From: Glandiceps talaboti
Taxonomy: Eukaryota; Hemichordata; Enteropneusta; Spengelidae
Reading direction: 5' to 3'
Length of the DNA: 64,000 nucleotides
Assembly: GCF_964340395.1 (NCBI RefSeq)
Contig: NC_135558.1
Location: forward strand, 17,536,771 to 17,600,770
Position 1 is the first letter of the stretch. Every line of letters starts with the position of its first letter. Positions 53,131-64,000 of the stretch are shown here, piece by piece. The notes beneath the pieces are model-generated. The model had not been told where the DNA came from. It made no database searches and saw nothing but the letters and a program-made list of their open reading frames with translations. The position numbers were made by a program, and so were the translations under genes.

Positions 53131-54328
53131 CTTTGAAATAATATGTGGCAAACACTGTGACTGAAAGTGCCTGACCCAGTCTGTGTCTAGATATTGGATA
53201 TTCAATGTCCATGTATATAGTTAATCTAGTTCCTATATATGTTTGTACATCTAATGTATGATAACTACATTCATCTCCATTAGAAGTCCCAAATTGATTT
53301 ATGGTTGAGATCAATAGTTCAATGTAGGGTAAAAACTAAATTCTTTTAGTGTAGGGTGGGGTGAGAGGAGGTCTTTTATAATGAAATCTTTTTTGTACCC
53401 CAATACAAACAATTATAAAAATGTCAGATTGAAAAATGGGGAAATAATTGTTATGCATGGCAATAAAATACATTTACTGTGCATATAAAAGAGCTATTTT
53501 TCCTCACTACATACTGGCTTTGTATTCATAGCACTACATGATACTACATACTGATTTGAAATTGTTTGTGTTGTGCACAAAAATTTCGCCAATTTAGTTA
53601 GAAGGGGATGGGGAAGGGATTCTGAGGCCTTATTAAAAGAATTAGTTTTTTACCTACTGATCTCACCCCTAAGGTGTTGATTTATCATACATGTACAAAC
53701 TATTGAACTGTTACTTGGCATAGCTATCATACGAACTACATGTCTTATCATAAATTACTTTTCTGTGTTTGTGTTTCACTTCTTCTCTGATACCTGTGAC
53801 CATCACCAAGTTTACTACATATTACCAGGCTACATGTGAAACCCCATTTTGTCTTGCTATTGTTTTAATTACACCATAAACTACCAAGAAACAAATATAT
53901 TCCCAGGTGAACACAATATTAATCGGATTCTCGGAGAATATATATTTTGTGAATGACTGATAAACAAAATTATAAACACAGACTTGTTTGATGATGATCT
54001 AGTAAAGGGCTACTTACTGTAGCCAGGACTTCTATAGTACTGACACGGTGCAAAGTTCGGAGGAAAATTAGATTTTACATCTCCCCTGGAATATCTAGTA
54101 TCCACATAGAGTGACTGTATACTGCGAGTAACATTTTGTCAGCAGATCATAATATTACATTTCCTCATCATGTTGCCAGCAATATACTGGACAACATAGC
54201 CAATAGTAAGTGAAATGAATTAGTAATCTAGTTTAGAAACTGCTGTAGTACAGAAAACATTTTTATGAATAGAATCTGGCCAGTGTGTATTACTATATAT
54301 ACAAATGTACACTGGTGTCTACAATATC

Positions 54329-54330
<2 letters not shown>
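53131..54330. other. Intergenic DNA without recognisable features
   Basis: AT-rich. No gene, RNA or defined repeat seen. Confidence 0.4.
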
Positions 54331-54396
<66 letters not shown>

Positions 54397-54415
54397 CTAT
54401 ATAATCACTAACAAG

Positions 54416-54481
<66 letters not shown>

Positions 54482-54482
54482 T
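54331..54482. repeat. (TA)n microsatellite, two tracts
   Basis: Two long TA tracts flanking a short AATATCTATATAATCACTAAC segment interior. The assembled length is likely unreliable. Confidence 0.93.
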
Positions 54483-55295
54483 GTATATATATTGAAGTAA
54501 GCTTAAGGTGAAAACTTTGTTTTGAGTGCACACTTTAAATTTGTTACATACAAGTTACTTGCAGTGCACTTTTTTATATAGCAGATGCTTTGTTTCTGAT
54601 GTGAGTGTTGGTTGTGCAACATTGCTGTCATGGAAACAGTTATTTTTGTTCATGGCTTAAGTGTATATTTCATCTTAAATTAAATGTGATGTGATTTATC
54701 TAGTGCTGGGTGTCAATAAAACTACAGCTACATTGTCATTATCATACAGCTAGCCTGTTGAGTGTTCCTTACCCCAACCCCCCTACTAAATAACAGAATA
54801 TCCCAATCATTAAATATTGGCTATATAAAACTCATCCTGATAACAAGATCAAATATATCCCAATGACATATGTGGGGATTATCTAGTCCATACGAAAAAA
54901 ACGACAATAGTGTGTGCTGTAATTCTGTTTACTATTGTTACGTAAATTACCTGAGGTCAAGGACCTAGGATTACTTCAAAGGCTTATTTAAGCCCTTTCT
55001 AAACATGAGTTTGACAAATGAAGTATATTTCTGAAAGTTTCAGCATTACCTCTTTCAGAAAATATGAAAATGTTTTGCATCAGGGGTGTTATTTTTAGTC
55101 TGTACGAGTACTGCTGAAGTTAGAAATTGGACACGCAATTGTTGCATGTAATTTATTAATATAACACGAAGGGGCGTATAACCCTTCCCCGGAACTCTCT
55201 AACTTAACCAATGGTAATGTCAATCGCTACTGTTTATTTATTTTTTATTATATATTACTTTTGTCCTGGTTGCTTAAGTGATGCACATATACGAA

Positions 55296-55429
55296 TCATG
55301 TGATAGGCTGTTACCGCCTGTGAACACCCACCTACATATATATAAGGCACTCTGTATGCAGTGAAATCCACATTCTGAAAACCCAACCAAATGTACTGAA
55401 ACAGTCATCATCTTCGTTCTATTCATACC
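55296..55429 (+). promoter_or_regulatory. Core promoter and 5' leader of arginase C, with a short uORF
   Basis: TCATGTGATAGG (55296-55307) and TATATAAGG (55339-55347) match copy A. The leader is nearly identical to A, but at 55391-55399 it reads ATGTACTGA, a Met-Tyr-stop upstream ORF, where A has ATATTCTGA. The homology to A extends upstream through a conserved GGGGCGTATAACCC block (19554-19563 in A, 55171-55184 in C) to about 55100. Confidence 0.65.
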
Positions 55430-58400
55430 ATGGCACAAAACGCTCCACTGCCGTCTAAAAATATAGGCGTACTTGGCGTCCCTATACATACAGGACAGGT
55501 AAGTCTAACATTTTCATTTGGCTACAACTTTCCAGTACAAAAGTTTAAATCGCTGTCACTACTTTCAGTCAAAAAACAGAAAAATGGATTTTTTACCACC
55601 AACGGCTGTTAATATAGTCGTTTCTGCTACCACATCAAAGATTTTGTTCCGTTATGAATTACAAAAGATTATTTTGTTAAGTTTAATGAGTGAAGGATAT
55701 TTGTCAAGTTCTTTTTGAGAATTTTTCTGGGCAGCATATCGCGCCAATTTGAAACAAAAATATCGATAATGCATTTCACTTTTTTAGTTACTTTTGAAAG
55801 TTTTAAAACTCCGGGGAGAAACAAATTTTTGCTATCAAAAGATTGTGTTCGTTAAAGATTATAGCATTTTAACCGAAAAGTAAACAAAACAGCCAAAAAG
55901 GAATTGCACCTTGTACACTACACCGAATTTCAAGCAGATTGAGAGACACTGTAACTTTATGAGTTTTTGGTGGTCACTTTTGCTTCATTTGGGAACATCT
56001 TATAAGCTTGTTATTCTAACATCTAACCAGATGTAAACTGAATGCGCTCCATATGGGTAGCCTTGAGTTTTTTGTTCCTAAACATAATAATTGCTGGAAT
56101 GCAAAAAATCTTGGCTATATAGTAACAAGATAAACCCCTCAATTGGCAAAAAGGTGTGCCAAACTATAAAAAAATCTGAAAGGACTTTGTGATATCAATC
56201 TAAGTATGTAGTGGAACAGGCCTAGGTGCAATGGTTTTTGAAATGAAATTTACAGAGATACCCATACTGTGACAAACAGACATTTGCCCTTGCATACATA
56301 ACAAATGTTAGGATTGCTTATTGGTATCATTTGGATATGAACTTTTTTTTAAATGAACTTTTGTTTAGAGTGTTATTTCTTTGATGGATTCACTGAATAT
56401 TACATTAAAATTCCAAACTTGGAAAAGAAAGTAGGAAGCTGCATAAACCGGAGTTGAATGCAGTGATTTCTAGTCTTTGCAAAGAATCTGAAAATAAACA
56501 GAAAAACCGTGTCTTCATAACGAGTGAAAAAGATGAAATTTCAAGTACATACGAAAAGGAATTGTCGTTACTGTCGATAGTTTACCGCACAATACTAGAG
56601 TGTACAAATCAATGGCATAGTATTAGTAATATTTACACGTATGTGATGATGTTGTGCGACCAGGTCAAATTAACGCAAAACAATTTCATGAATTGTGCAA
56701 GACATTTAGCTCTACAGCTGTAATTTTTGAAGTCCCAGTAAAAGTTGGTAGTCTAAAAAGTTGTTCATATGCTCGCTAGCTCTTCTCAGTACAGGAAAGC
56801 TTGCCGTCCTCGAGTTCACTCGGCCTCCAGGATCCCCTAATACACACTCCGATACACACTCGTTTCCATGGCAAATTATAAACAAGATTCAAACCCTCGT
56901 AACATGGCTGGTACGCATCAAAAAGCTTACATACCTCATGGTTAACATACGATACAGGTCTATACTTTGATTCTATAAACTCCCCATCCTTATGGAACAC
57001 TGAGTTCAAGAATTTGCCACATGCCACAATGAAGTGAATTTCCATGGCTCTCAAATTCGTTTGTTTTCTCGAAATCTAAATATCGAATGTGGACAGAATA
57101 TTATTGATATATATATTTTGATATACGTACCTTTTAATACAAGCAACCCAAATATTTTGAATGGTCTAGAACGAAGCCAATCAACGTTGGAAAATTGGCG
57201 AAACTTTGACCCAATTCAAACAGTACAGAACCCAGCACCATAACAACATTTGCTTTTCTCATTTGCATCGTCCTGGTTATGTTGGTTGTGGTTTATTTAT
57301 CATGATGTGCGACATTTAGATGTTTGGGTCAATACTCAAATTGGGATAGGTCAAACTGTGACAAGAGTTTCCAACTGTTTATGGTTGTGCCATGCGATCT
57401 ATAAGCTAATTAGCGACAACTTAAATTACGTAAATCCTTCATTAATATTCATGATATGTTTACCAAAACCTAATCAGTTCGAGCCATTACCCTAAAGAAT
57501 ATGCGAACAAGAGCCAGTTGATTTTTAAAAAGTAGTGATACAGACAGACAGACGGACACCCCCCCCCCCCACACACACACAGAGAGACTGTTCATCCATA
57601 ATATTATAACCTTCCTTACAGAAGGTAAAAATGATGAATCATATCCATTACAACTCACCAGGGTCGCTTTCCGGAGACAACACACTCGCAGACGTTTGAA
57701 ATGTTTTATTCATGATCGACGTCACTACTTGTCGATCGCGATGTCATATTTTTCCCGGGCAAACCAGGATAAAGGAAGGCGGCCGAATGAGGTGACTTGT
57801 CAAAAGCCAAGATGGCGGCCACGAATTATCACTTCATAGACGAACTTGAGTTTTTGTGTACAATTACTTAGTGCTCATTAATTTTGATTCACCTCTGCGA
57901 AAAAGTTCATGGAATTGGTCATTTACAATTGACCACGGTATTTAGAAATACTAAAACTCGTCGGCACAATGGTACCAACGAATGGTTATTTATATCATGG
58001 TCGATGAAGGCGCACAGTACAAGGATATTCGAGTATGGTTATATAGCTGGTATCGGTACATACAAAAGACTTCGTTTAGCTTTAATTTCAGGAAAGCGAA
58101 GCTCCAAGGACTGTGAGAGAGTCTACACCCCCCCCCCATACCATTATTGATAACATATTTGAGTATGGTAGTCCCAGAACATTCAGGATCCACTTTTGTA
58201 CTGAACTTTCCTTTTGATATACAGCGTCATGCAATATACTTTAAGGGGGAGGTGTCAAATTCAAAAAAGTCGATAGATTTTTCTTACACTTTGCATACTT
58301 AAACATTGATATCTGAATATGTAAAAAATGCGGAGAAAATACTATGTCACCACCTTTGTTTTCAGGATAATGACCGTTTCTTGTATGTACATATATATTT

Positions 58401-61400
58401 GTGGGTCAAAATAAGTAGATTACAACAATTAACTACAACATGATTTTTGACAGTTAAAGATTATCCCCAGAACACCAGACGAACTTATGTATTTAAGTGC
58501 AAACACTTTTTGAAACTGTTTTGTTAGGTATAATAACATACTCATAATGTCATACACCTAGGCCTTGAATAGTATTGAATCACCTCATCGATCAGTAGGT
58601 AAACATATATATACACAGAACAGTACAATAAATTCAGACAAATTGATTTCGGGGTTCGCACCTTAAAATCATCACTTCAACATGATTACAATTTCAATGT
58701 TACTGTACTACTTATGGATAAAATTGACCTCTAATTTAAATGTACAATGTCTAATTATTGGTATTGTAACAATTTTCAGTGGATTATTCATTGCAAATTT
58801 ATTGGTTGTCTCATTGAAGAATATCTGCCCTTGTTACAGCTAGTGCAACTTTATTAACATCCATTTGACAACTTAGTTGTCGGCTTGTTTAACCTTGGTT
58901 GTCGGCCAGGAATGATGAACAATACACACATATCTGTTTTGCGTCTCATAGGATTTACATAATTTATGAATAATTAATAATTAATGAATTCATACCCCGT
59001 AAGCTTAAAAGGCCGTACCGGCGTTTTATTTATGAATAACTACTTGAAATATAATGTTGGACGAAAAATAATCGAAACGAAACACACTGACGTGCCTTTC
59101 TATTCTTTACACTAATTATGTAATTTATGTATTTGCTTTCGCTCTCTCTTACGACCCTTTGTTCAACAACGATATTAGCAAAAGCAAGGAGTTCAAAATG
59201 GACCTACTGCAATGAAAGATGCTGGCCTAATAGAGAAGATAAAAGAGTTAGGTAAGTACAACATATATATGGGCAGTGTTTTCTTAGCGTATTGCTTTCA
59301 CATAAATGCCCCTAACAACGGAAGATAACTGAGAACTTTTAGGAACATTAGGAAAAGGAACCAAAGTCATAAAAGCGAGGCGGTTTTTGAAAAAATAAAT
59401 TATATGTACACTTACATGGTTTTATAACTGGAACACGTTGCTGGGTTATTCGGCTAGACAGAGACAGAACACTGGAGGAAATACCTTCATCAAACAGTTG
59501 CTGAGACAAATACCCACCTTTTTGCTTACTTTTAGGTGCCCCTCTGCTTCCCCTTGAGTATTGCCATGTAGATTACTTTGTGCTCACTGCACCCTGTAAG
59601 CCATCCCTAGTGGTCACATGACCCTGACTAGCCAATCCCCAGTACACCTTGGCATTCGTTCGATATTTCGGGCGTAACCTTGAACTCTGCATGTTTCTAT
59701 CCTCTTGTGCCGAGTTTATACGAGCTATCGTCTTCTGAGTGGTGAACACTTCGCTGAAGATCTCAGCTAAGTCGTTCCTTTTTCTTATCGTGTTCCTTGT
59801 CATTGGCTAGTTAGGGTCATGTGACCACTAGGAGATGGCTCACAGGGTGCAGTGAGCACAAATTAATCTACTTGGCAATACAAATGAGTAAGCAGAGGGA
59901 CACCCAAATGTAAGCAAAAGGTGGGTATTAGTCTTATACAGAAATTTCGGTAGAAATTACAGTTCTGTTTTCAACAAAAGGCTACCAAACTGATAGAGAC
60001 CCATTTCAGCCTTTGTTAGTTTGGCTGTCAAGGCCAATAGCCCAACTATTTCAAGCAGTCTATCTTGCATGTGATGTTTTCTGTGGAAAATTTTATGATG
60101 TCATTAGTTGCGTCAGGGTCAAAGTTTAATATTTATTTATGACTCCTCACTATTTGGTTGTTTAGTGAAGAGTTGATAACTACTGAAACTAAGGGGGTCT
60201 TTATTAATTACAGGTTGGGCAATGGTGGGGTCAGATTTCAGAGATCGCCAGTTCTCGAGGGAGGGCCATATTTTCAAAATGGGATTAGGGGATAGTCACA
60301 TTCTACTTTGACTTCAGACCATCTGATCTGGGCTTTGATTCACTGTATTATCTAACTTTGTATTATTTTATGCTTTTGGCATCCCATCACTGCCACTGTT
60401 ACCACATCCCACCATTGTACTGTATTATATTATAGCATTATCAATTCCAGTGAATTTTGTGACGTCATCGCTGTACATTATTACTGATAATGTACTCCAT
60501 TATTGGGTATCGCGGCCCCGGAACGAGCATAACAATACAAGCTTATTTGTTCTGTTTCTTCGTACGACTAGGTATTTTTTCGAAATGTATGTTGTTACTT
60601 ATGATTGTCATTTCCACTGTTTAAAAATACAACGCATTCATGAAACAAGTTTGTCTTCACAGCAGTTCATTGAAGTGTATATGTGTGTGTACGTGTACGT
60701 ACGTGTGTCGCTATGATTAGTATTCAGCTTCCGGGCCGAACATGGCAGACGATGTTCAGCGCTGTGTATATTATACGTTGTTTTGCGTTTCTCGGTCTAC
60801 AAATTCACTGGAATTGGCAAAACTATAAAATAATAACAATAATGTATGCCCTCCCAGTCCATAATGGACTCAAGCAAACGTTGCACTCCATAATGGACTC
60901 GGCTGTCGCCTCGCCCATTATGTCGTTCAAAGTTTGCTTTCGTCCATTATGGGCTGGGAGGGCGTACATTATTGTTTAAATATAAGTATAAACATATTAA
61001 TCAAATCACTGCTGACAGCCATACGGTGCACGTGAATCAAATATTAGTTGTGATGTGAGAAGAGGAATAGGTCTCACATGGATGAAGGGGGAACAGTGAC
61101 TGGAGATCATGTGGTGAAGTGACGATGTTGCATTAGGTCCAGACAATGTTGTGTGTGCCCATCATCTGTTTGGAAGTTCTGGCTTTCGGCTTTGTCAATT
61201 AGATCCAAACCCGGGACTTAGCCTTCGTACAAATTCACTATAGTGCTAGTAATGAGATCCGGCCAATTACAGCAATGGCTTTAAATTATCAACTAGGTGG
61301 CAGCGGTGGGAGATTTCCATTGATTGTGAGACTTGTGTCCGTTTTCACATCTGACAGAATTTTAACCCAAGTTTTTTTTTTTTTAAATTGAATGATGAGG

Positions 61401-62570
61401 GAAGGGGTCATGCTTTATGATTATGAGACAGGGTCACGTTTTAAAAAACGAAATCAGGGAATGGTCATATTTTACACAACAAACCATGCCTGATTTGCCC
61501 CTCCCTTCCCTTTGTAATTACTGAAAGCTCTCCAAATTCGATTTACTTATATCGTGACCTCTAAACGTTATCTGTGATATGAAATCAGAGCTAACATAGA
61601 ACCAATGGAAAAGAATTCATTTGTAAGACACACTTGATTGTTCTTTAATAAAATGTTTTCGTACAGGTGTTTAGAAGCCATTGTTTTGGTTCATATACCA
61701 CATCATTCATGATATGATCCAATAATTAAACCATGCACGCACGTGTGTTTATAGAAGGAAGTGGATGTTATGTTTACGCCTAAAACCACAGAAATGTAAA
61801 AATACACACCGTTGCATGTACGTGTGTAGTTCAGATGGTAATAAACCAGGACCGGGGAGAGTGGGAGAGAATGGACGCCATTATCATTAATGTTTATTGA
61901 CAATATTTATATGCTTATTTTCAAAATTAGAGTCTTTATTTGTGAATATACATGAATACTTATATGTTTATTTTTTAATATTCATGTTTATTTACAATAT
62001 TGATATGCTTATTTATGTCTATTTATGAATATTCGTAAGTTTGTTCATAATATCCATATATCTGTTATATTATATATTAGTTTATTTGTGAATATGCGTA
62101 TGTTTATTTAGGAATATTCATGTTAACTCATGAACATATTAATATGTTAAATTATGAATATTAGTATGCATATTTATGATATTCATATGTTTATTTCTGA
62201 ATATTCGTACGTTTATTTATAATATCCATATATCTATTATATTATGTATATGTTTATTTATCAGTATTCATATGTCTATTTATCAATATTCACATGTCTA
62301 TTAATTCATAGAAAATGAAGTCGAGGACTATGGAGATATCGTGTTTATAGATATCGAAGATGATCCTCCCTTTGGTATAACTAAAAATCCAAGGAATGTT
62401 GGTGCAGCAAACAAAAAGGTAACACTTTCCTACAAGATTTAGAAAACAATATTCAACTTAGCACAGTCGCTAGAAATGTATGTCAGCATTAAGTGATTTC
62501 ACGTGAAATTTTATGTAATATATTTCACGAAATATCATATATATTTTGTTGTTGTTGCTGCTGCTACTAC

Positions 62571-62626
<56 letters not shown>

Positions 62627-63417
62627 GGTGGTGGTGGTGGTGGTGGTTGTCCCTTTGTTTGTTGTTGTTTTTTGGGGTGGGGGTAAGAGAGGGGTGACAT
62701 TTCACCATCACTCCATCAATTTTGTAATTCTCTCTTTGAAAGTTATATAAGTGCATGTGTTTACGAGTGGGATGGAAGACTTCGTTTCTTTCAATTCGTA
62801 AATCAGAAAAGACTGAAATTGTAGCAAAGCCACCTTATACTCTTGAAAATCCAGACTTTCCCTGTCACACGTCACTTGTAGTTCTTAAAAGAACCAAACT
62901 CTAAATAAATCAGCTGGTTTATGGACAAATATATAACTTTATTTTGAGTATGACCACTTTAGATCAGAACTACACAAACAAATTTTAAACCCTAGTAATC
63001 GTAAATAATTCGATTTAAAACATCTTTGAGTGCTCATACTCTGTTTTCAGTTTAATAATAGGATGTGTTCATTTCTTCATGGTTTTGCTTGTAGATTTCA
63101 GACATGGTGTCAAAGGTCATCCAGGATAACAGGATGTGCATTAGTTTGGGTGGTGACCATTCCATGGCCATAGGAACAATCCACGGCCATGCCCAAGTAC
63201 AGCCTAACGTGTGTGTGATATGGGTTGATGCACACACAGATATCAACACACCACTGACGTCAGATTCTGGTAACATCCACGGACAACCTTTATCTTTCCT
63301 TATACATGAGTTAAAGGAGTACGTCCCTCAGGTTCCTGGCTTTGAATGGGTTGATACGGTCATCTCTGCCAAGGATGTCGCCTATATAGGAGTCAGATCC
63401 ATTGACGAGGGTGAAAG
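55430..63417 (+). CDS. Arginase, copy C, exons 1-4 (3' half beyond the window)
   Basis: Third tandem arginase, cut by the window end. Exons: 55430-55498, 59179-59251, 62312-62418, 63095-63417. Lengths (69, 73, 107 and 323) and phases equal those of copy A, encoding residues 1-190 plus two bases of 191. Metal ligands His105 (GGDHSMAIG), Asp128, His130 and Asp132 are intact, as is His145. One oddity is [11 protein letters not shown] where copies A and B have RDID: the first Asp (human Asp181) is Ser185, while Asp187, the neighbour of the substrate amino group, is kept. The promoter and introns 1-3 align well with copy A, so A and C are the closest pair. A three-codon upstream ORF lies in the inferred 5' leader. 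Exon 5 would be expected about 1 kb downstream of exon 4, outside the window. Confidence 0.94.
55499..59178. other. Arginase C intron 1
   Basis: The ends align with intron 1 of arginase A. The middle (about 56000-58200) does not, and so includes inserted DNA. It contains a MITE right end (58096-58123), a poly-C/CA tract (57558-57583) and open frames (such as 56454-56723) that resemble nothing known. An ATG in the context GCCAAGATGGCGGCC near 57811 opens only 19 codons. Confidence 0.5.
59511..59927. mobile_element. Foldback element with TIRs of about 130 bp (arginase C intron 2)
   Basis: The left arm starts TACCCACCTTTTTGCTTACT and includes TTTGTGCTCACTGCACCCTG. The right arm is its inverted copy, ending in GTAAGCAAAAGGTGGGTA. 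Intron 2 of arginase A has the flanking sequence (GGAGGAAATAC and CCAAACTGATAG) without the element. A 76-codon minus-strand frame lies inside; not recognised. Confidence 0.85.
60846..60976. mobile_element. Foldback element of about 130 bp (arginase C intron 2)
   Basis: ATGTATGCCCTCCCAGTCCA and TAATGGACTCAAGCAAACG at the left pair in reverse with TTTGCTTTCGTCCATTATGG and GCTGGGAGGGCGTACATTAT at the right. It lies inside a stretch of about 550 bp (60433-61010) that is absent from intron 2 of arginase A. Confidence 0.75.
61890..62311. repeat. AT-rich quasi-tandem array before exon 3 of arginase C
   Basis: Irregular repeats of TTTATTTATGAATATTCATA type, the counterpart of 24340-24685 and 37580-37897. 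They reach the exon 3 acceptor. Confidence 0.75.
62545..62650. repeat. (TTG)n(GTG)n microsatellite, arginase C intron 3
   Basis: TTG repeats (about 62571-62612) pass directly into GGT repeats (about 62613-62646), at the place where arginase A has its (TTG)n tract. Frames rich in Cys, Trp, His or Gln here are artefacts. Confidence 0.93.
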
Positions 63418-64000
63418 GTGAGAGCGAATAATTATTACAATTGAAATTAATCAACAAGCGGCTAAAAAAGAATGGACTGATCATTGGTTTTGGAGATGAT
63501 CTTAGTCAATGATGAGGTATTACCAAAACATTGCATGGCGTCCTACAACAAAATTATTATTAAATCAAGTGTGGTCTCGCTGTGGAAATGATCACAAAAT
63601 ATAACGAGACGCCACACGTATGGTTTTGATTGTTGATTTAGGAATCAACTAGCCTGGGATTTTAAATTTTGATTTCGAACCATCCCAATCCGCATGGATT
63701 CCAGATTCCAGGCTAGTAGGACTCAACATACTGTGTAGCTAGCATTGTGTAGATTGCAGGTCTTTGTCAACCATGTTCATTTCTGAAAGCCTTGTAAAAT
63801 TCCCTTTTTACAGTTTCATTGATTGTCATAATAAACCTCATCTACAATACAGTACAGTACGAGGGAGGGGCAGCTGCCCCCCTCCCCCAAGACTTTTACG
63901 GGGGAAAAAAGAAAAACATATTAAAATCGTTATACTACGTGACTACTCCTAGCACACGCGCTTTGAATTGGTGGTTCATGCACTGTGCATTTTTTCGCGA
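63418..64000. other. Start of arginase C intron 4
   Basis: Begins with GTGAGAGC like copies A and B. A short inverted pair (AACTAGCCTGGGATTT and TTCCAGGCTAG near 63648-63718) is the only structure seen. No exon 5 before the window ends. Confidence 0.6.

Noticed and set aside
56454-56723. 89-codon frame in arginase C intron 1
   Set aside because: No recognisable motif, no homologous intron sequence in copy A, and length within chance expectation for AT-rich DNA of this extent.
57811-57870. Kozak-like ATG (AAGATGGCGGCC) as the start of a nested gene
   Set aside because: Opens only 19 codons before a stop. A GT donor could extend it, but no downstream exon can be supported.

Overview
This is a nuclear DNA window from an animal, most likely a marine invertebrate (a lophotrochozoan or an invertebrate deuterostome; the sequence does not settle which). 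It is AT-rich. It holds spliced genes with GT-AG introns and is dense in microsatellites, minisatellites, MITE-like foldback elements, a tRNA-derived SINE and decayed non-LTR retrotransposons. Only four genes are supportable. Most other open frames are translated simple repeats or chance frames.

Layout. (1) 1-1884: minisatellites, a small perfect-stem hairpin, no gene. (2) 1885-12832, minus strand: a complete six-exon caspase of 424 residues, with one N-terminal death-effector domain, a linker, and p20 and p10 catalytic parts. Its large introns carry tandem repeats and MITEs. (3) 12833-19785: divergent intergenic region. It contains a roughly 720-bp tandem array related to the arginase 5' flank, and a 958-bp element with a 5-bp target duplication. 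(4) 19786-30553, plus strand: arginase A, eight exons, 327 residues, all metal and catalytic residues present. (5) 34061-43618: arginase B, eight exons, 325 residues, open throughout, but two Mn-binding histidines are replaced and three residues are missing after the second Asp pair. (6) 43619-55429: a repeat-rich spacer with a SINE, a MITE, a shuffled segmental duplication and a 5'-truncated reverse-transcriptase insertion whose empty site is also in the window. (7) 55430 to the end: arginase C, exons 1-4 only; the rest lies beyond the window.

The three arginases form a head-to-tail tandem array with identical intron phases. They share a core promoter (a TCATRTGATWGG-like box followed by TATATAAGG) and homologous introns. 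A and C are the closest pair in promoter and introns; A and B share their 3' untranslated regions. Arginases usually assemble as trimers and hydrolyse L-arginine to ornithine and urea. The array therefore appears to encode at least one competent enzyme (A), one probably competent paralog (C) and one probable pseudoenzyme (B) that could be a regulatory partner. The caspase is divergently oriented and has no evident functional link to the arginases.
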